Source: JACRDV01 sp024860865 [NCBI: Methanobacteriota archaeon]
Lineage (GTDB): Archaea; JACRDV01
Direction: 5' to 3'
Length of the DNA: 16,515 bases
Assembly: GCA_024860865.1 (NCBI GenBank)
Contig: JACRDV010000093.1
Span: forward strand, 1 to 16,515
Position numbers and translations under genes: made by a program. Of the stretch, positions 14,388 through 16,515 are shown in pieces. Each line of letters opens with the position of its first letter. Within the stretch, counting starts at the first letter, position 1. The notes under the pieces are model-generated. The model did no database searches and had not been told where the DNA came from. It saw only the letters and a program-made list of their open reading frames with translations.

Positions 14388-14524
14388 TTGCAAAGAGCAG
14401 CGCAAGAGAGTTTATTTGATTTTAATAAAAAGAAATAATTGAACTTTTAGTTTATTCTCTCTTTGAGACCGAGCTGTTTAAAAAAGTAGAAGAAGTAATT
14501 TTAAATCCCAAAACAGGTCTTTAA
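14388..14524 (+). pseudogene. Frameshifted helix-rich coding remnant downstream of the methyltransferase
   Basis: Two plus-strand frames join into one protein-like string. LQRAAQESLFDFNKKK (14388-14435) ends at the A-rich run 14427-14437. In another frame the text continues EIIELLVYSLFETELFKKVE and then EVILNPKTGL to a stop at 14522-14524. Just upstream, VPEI and a TAG precede LQRAA in the same frame. One slippage and one stop over about 45 codons suggest a recently decayed gene end. Family not recognised. Confidence 0.4.
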
Positions 14525-14550
14525 AGCCGAACTTTAAAATTATTCGATAG

Positions 14551-15066
14551 CTACTTCTTAAAGTTTAAAGCACGAGTTTGGATTATCAATAAAACGAGCA
14601 ACATAAAAAGAAGCATAGTGCTTGCTGGTGAGATCAGAGCCGCATCAGTTATGATATTCGGAAAAGGGATAAGTTCTCGCTTCAAATGTACCGCGAATTG
14701 GATTGTTGGAACTATGCTATGCTGCGATGCAGCGAGAGAGATCATAAGCCCATAACCCATGTTTGTTATTGGCCAAAAGAATGCAAGATATCCTGCAAAG
14801 AAGTCTAACATGAGGTGGCTAAATAGATATCCAGCTGTGAGAGCAGTAGCAGGTAAGTATTTTCTTTTTTTCCAACTGAGAAGGAACAATGGGGCAACTA
14901 TAGCTAAAAGAGGTAAGATTGAGTGGAGGTAGAGCCTATGTGCAGAGAAGAAGATATCCAAATCTGGAATAAGAGCTACTGGTGCCAGCATGAGGGCTTT
15001 CTTTCGATCAACTCCTGCAATTATAAAAACTATAGCTGGAAATAATAGGTGAAATAACGTATCCAT
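14551..15066 (-). CDS. YdjM/DUF457-type membrane-bound metal-dependent hydrolase-like protein
   Basis: 171 residues with about four or five hydrophobic helices. The metal-ligand pattern of the YdjM family is present: His6 in the first helix, IPDLDIFF (Asp35, Asp37), HRLYLHSILPL (His43, His48) and FSHLMLDFF (His84, Asp88). Family members are called inner-membrane hydrolases on the basis of these ligands; no reaction is established for most, though all ligands are kept here. GAGGAG 4-5 nt before the ATG (minus strand, near 15071-15076) fixes the start. The neighbours are unrelated by strand or family. Confidence 0.85.
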   Translation of the reverse strand: MDTLFHLLFPAIVFIIAGVDRKKALMLAPVALIPDLDIFFSAHRLYLHSILPLLAIVAPLFLLSWKKRKYLPATALTAGYLFSHLMLDFFAGYLAFFWPITNMGYGLMISLAASQHSIVPTIQFAVHLKRELIPFPNIITDAALISPASTMLLFMLLVLLIIQTRALNFKK

Positions 15067-15166
15067 TTTTTCTCCTCAGACTTGTTAATATGGGTTTAAA
15101 ACATAGTTAACTGAATATTAAAATTTTTTGATAAAGGATAAAGGTATTTAATGTTCCAAAATGAAC

Positions 15167-15196
15167 TTGATTTTAAAGTCAGATTTTGATTTTAAA
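15167..15196. repeat. 11-bp direct repeat in the divergent spacer
   Basis: TTGATTTTAAA occurs at 15167-15177 and again at 15186-15196, 19 bp apart centre to centre (nearly two helical turns). It lies between the YdjM-like gene and the winged-helix gene. It may be a pair of regulator sites or chance in AT-rich DNA. Confidence 0.3.
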
Positions 15197-15257
15197 CCAT
15201 AAATTCAGCTTTTTACATTTATCTCTAGGAATTATTTTGTTTTTAGGCTTTAGTCAG

Positions 15258-15408
15258 ACAATATCGAAAATGCAATCAAATTCTTGCATGAAGAGATTCG
15301 GATTCACTTTATCGAGGATTTCCTTGAACTTCTCCCCCAAAGAATATGGAAAATGGCGCGCTGACAAATTGCCGCCTGGAATCGCTAACGGAATATTTAT
15401 AATGTAGC
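15258..15408 (-). pseudogene. Possible gene relic (strand uncertain) upstream of the winged-helix gene
   Basis: The spacer 15067-15445 holds no convincing intact gene, yet 15258-15408 is less AT-rich and open on more than one frame. The minus strand reads IPLAIPGGNLSARHFPYSLG then EKFKEILDKVNPNLFMQEFD to a stop, about 50 codons with no ATG. The plus strand also has an open frame from TTG 15186 to 15407, and a third frame with IKFLHEEIRIHFIEDFLELL ending in TGA. Base composition suggests former coding DNA. I favour the minus strand because of its balanced residues but cannot decide. Confidence 0.3.
15392..15402 (+). promoter_or_regulatory. TATA box of the winged-helix gene
   Basis: ATATTTATAAT lies about 44-54 nt before the ATG at 15446. 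It would set transcription start near 15424-15428, inside or just after the inverted repeat that follows. Confidence 0.5.
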
Positions 15409-15409
15409 A

Positions 15410-15425
15410 GTAACAATTGTGTTAC
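15410..15425. promoter_or_regulatory. Operator-like inverted repeat between TATA box and start
   Basis: GTAACA (15410-15415) and TGTTAC (15420-15425) are perfect inverted arms around ATTG, and a further TGTTAC occurs at 15437-15442 just before the ATG. Placed at the expected transcription start, it would let a bound dimer block the polymerase. The winged-helix product is the obvious candidate, by autorepression. Confidence 0.5.
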
Positions 15426-15445
15426 CAAAAAATGGATGTTACTAA

Positions 15446-15757
15446 ATGCCCGAAGTTGATGAGATAGTAAAGTACCTTCTTTACAATGAACGAGAAAGTA
15501 AGATCTTGGAATCCCTTTACCAAAGTAGAAAATCTTTTACAGAACTGAAGGAAGATCTCGGTATAAAACACAATGCCGAGTTATCTAGAGCGTTGAAAAA
15601 CCTAAGGAGATTCGTCTTGTTCGATCATGTGTACGAGAGGAAAAATGGTGACAAGGTTTTCTCCTACTACCAAATAAACTCCATGGGCAGGACCATCTTC
15701 CAGATTGTGGAGGATGTCGAAAGATACATAACCGCAAAAGCCAAACCGTTTTCATGA
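15446..15757 (+). CDS. Small winged-helix DNA-binding protein
   Basis: 103 residues, little more than one winged-helix domain. Helices: EIVKYLLYNERESKILESLY (6-25), SFTELKEDLG (30-39) and the recognition helix HNAELSRALKNLRRF (42-56), then a wing with DHVYERKNGDKVFSYYQINS (60-79) and a C-terminal helix likely to dimerise (RTIFQIVEDVERYITAK). This matches archaeal ArsR/MarR-like regulators. There are no cysteine or metal-sensor pairs, so no effector can be named. The inverted repeat in its own promoter suggests autoregulation. Other targets are unknown. Confidence 0.85.
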   Translation: MPEVDEIVKYLLYNERESKILESLYQSRKSFTELKEDLGIKHNAELSRALKNLRRFVLFDHVYERKNGDKVFSYYQINSMGRTIFQIVEDVERYITAKAKPFS

Positions 15758-16112
15758 GAAGTTTATACTTCCGCATTAGGTCGTCAAAATTGATGATGTT
15801 TTAACTTTCAGCAAAATATTGTTCCATAAAGTGCCTTAAATTAGTTAGCAGATGCAATAAAATCAACTTCCCATAGCTAAATAGTTACATAATTTCTTTA
15901 CAGTATCTTAAGTATCCTACAACAAGAAAACAAGAAGTACCCTCGCTACAAAAAAGTTATCATAGAGATATCTTATTTCTCATTGAAATTCTAATTAAAT
16001 GTTCGTCAAGTTTGAATTTTTGCTGTTTTCATAGTTATGTATTAGCAAATCAAACCTTACTTTCAAAAATTTAATAGCTATGAGAATTCATGAAAATTTT
16101 CAAGGTTAGTAA
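15758..16112. other. AT-rich spacer with one short coding trace
   Basis: No gene. On the minus strand 15801-15884 reads YGKLILLHLLTNLRHFMEQY then FAES and a stop, preceded by a stop and lacking a start codon. It looks like the tail of a vanished gene, but 25 codons is too little to be sure. Near the right end, ATG 16090 opens an 8-codon frame (MKIFKVSK) whose TGA overlaps the lipoprotein ATG. Confidence 0.3.
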
Positions 16113-16515
16113 ATGAGACAAAATATATTAATTTTGCTAGCACTAGTATTAACTTTGACAATAATAGTTGCAGGTTGCGTTGCTCCATCAACAGGAACAT
16201 TAGTTATTAAAGTGACTGATAAAATAGTTGGGATGAATCACCTATACATAACTTTTTCAGAAATTAAAATCCACAAGGCAAATGAAACTCAGCCATGGAT
16301 TACAATTACTAATAAGTCTCAAACAATTGACCTTTTTGCGATTAGAAACTTAACTTCAACGATTGGTCAAAAGAATTTAAAGCCGGGCAATTATACACAA
16401 ATTAGAATAAAAGTTGAAAAAGCGTCTGCAACAATAAATGGTAAAGATCAAACACTTGAAATTCCGGGTTGGGAAGAGCAATACGTTAAAATTGTCAGAG
16501 AATTTAACATAGAAG
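16113..16515 (+). CDS. DUF4382-type lipoprotein, N-terminal part, runs off the right edge
   Basis: 134 codons are visible. The start MRQNILILLALVLTLTIIVAGC is a lipoprotein signal: short charged end, hydrophobic core, and lipobox VAGC with the lipidated Cys at residue 22. The mature part begins GTLVIKVTDKIVGMNHLYIT and continues with FSEIKIHKA, QPWITI, TIDLFAI and LKPGNYTQIRIKVEKA, which is the beta-sandwich pattern of DUF4382 surface proteins. It is probably anchored outside the cytoplasmic membrane; the ligand is unknown. AAGGTTAG (16103-16110), a few nt before the ATG, supports this start. The C-terminus is missing from the window. Confidence 0.85.
   Translation, partial: MRQNILILLALVLTLTIIVAGCVAPSTGTLVIKVTDKIVGMNHLYITFSEIKIHKANETQPWITITNKSQTIDLFAIRNLTSTIGQKNLKPGNYTQIRIKVEKASATINGKDQTLEIPGWEEQYVKIVREFNIE

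Noticed and set aside
15186-15407. 73-codon plus-strand frame from a TTG start
   Set aside because: No ribosome binding site, abrupt change of composition halfway, and competing open frames on the other strand. Kept only as a possible relic.
1-16515. CRISPR array, intact insertion sequence or toxin-antitoxin pair
   Set aside because: No regularly spaced direct repeats, no complete transposase, and no pair of small overlapping genes with recognisable toxin or antitoxin motifs.

Overview
The window looks archaeal, AT-rich and chromosomal. The evidence is the gene content: archaeal Pelota, an RqcH/NEMF homologue, ABCE1 with its two ferredoxin-like clusters, an archaeal-type Fae-Hps fusion, and a tRNA-Thr with a small intron at position 37/38. 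Genes also carry archaeal promoter elements (TATA boxes, GGAG/GGTG ribosome binding sites). A TACK-type lineage such as Bathyarchaeia is my guess from the gene mix; the sequence does not prove it.

Region 1 (1-5015) is a translation-rescue neighbourhood. Pelota (partial, minus), NEMF/RqcH (minus), a three-helix EMC6-like membrane protein (plus), ABCE1 (plus) and a 38-residue basic protein lie side by side. Pelota and ABCE1 split stalled ribosomes and NEMF acts on the obstructed large subunit, so three steps of one pathway are physically linked here. NEMF and the EMC6-like gene start back to back, 5 bp apart.

Region 2 (5039-7310) holds two minus-strand genes: a KaiC/RadA-like ATPase fused to a thioredoxin-fold domain that has lost its CXXC cysteines, and a PLP-dependent class I/II aminotransferase.

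Region 3 (about 7340-9740) is a visibly GC-richer two-gene operon, an unknown 99-residue protein plus the bifunctional Fae-Hps formaldehyde/pentose-phosphate enzyme, behind a good archaeal promoter. It is flanked on both sides by gene relics: decayed NHL beta-propeller repeats on one side and the C-terminus of an Elp3 gene on the other.

Region 4 (9741-11494) runs rightward: a 49-residue two-helix membrane protein, a MoaD/ubiquitin-like protein ending in Gly-Gly, and phosphoglycerate kinase. The codons for the MoaD Gly-Gly are also the ribosome binding site of the kinase gene.

Region 5 (11495-16515) is more accessory: the intron-bearing tRNA-Thr(UGU), a NucS/DUF91-like protein with a degenerate nuclease centre, a membrane-anchored coiled-coil protein, a SAM methyltransferase, a YdjM-type membrane hydrolase-like protein, a small winged-helix regulator with an operator-like repeat in its own promoter, and the start of a DUF4382-type lipoprotein. 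Several gaps in this region contain short broken coding traces.

All family calls come from reading motifs by eye; no database search was run. I found no CRISPR array, no intact insertion sequence, no rRNA and no origin.
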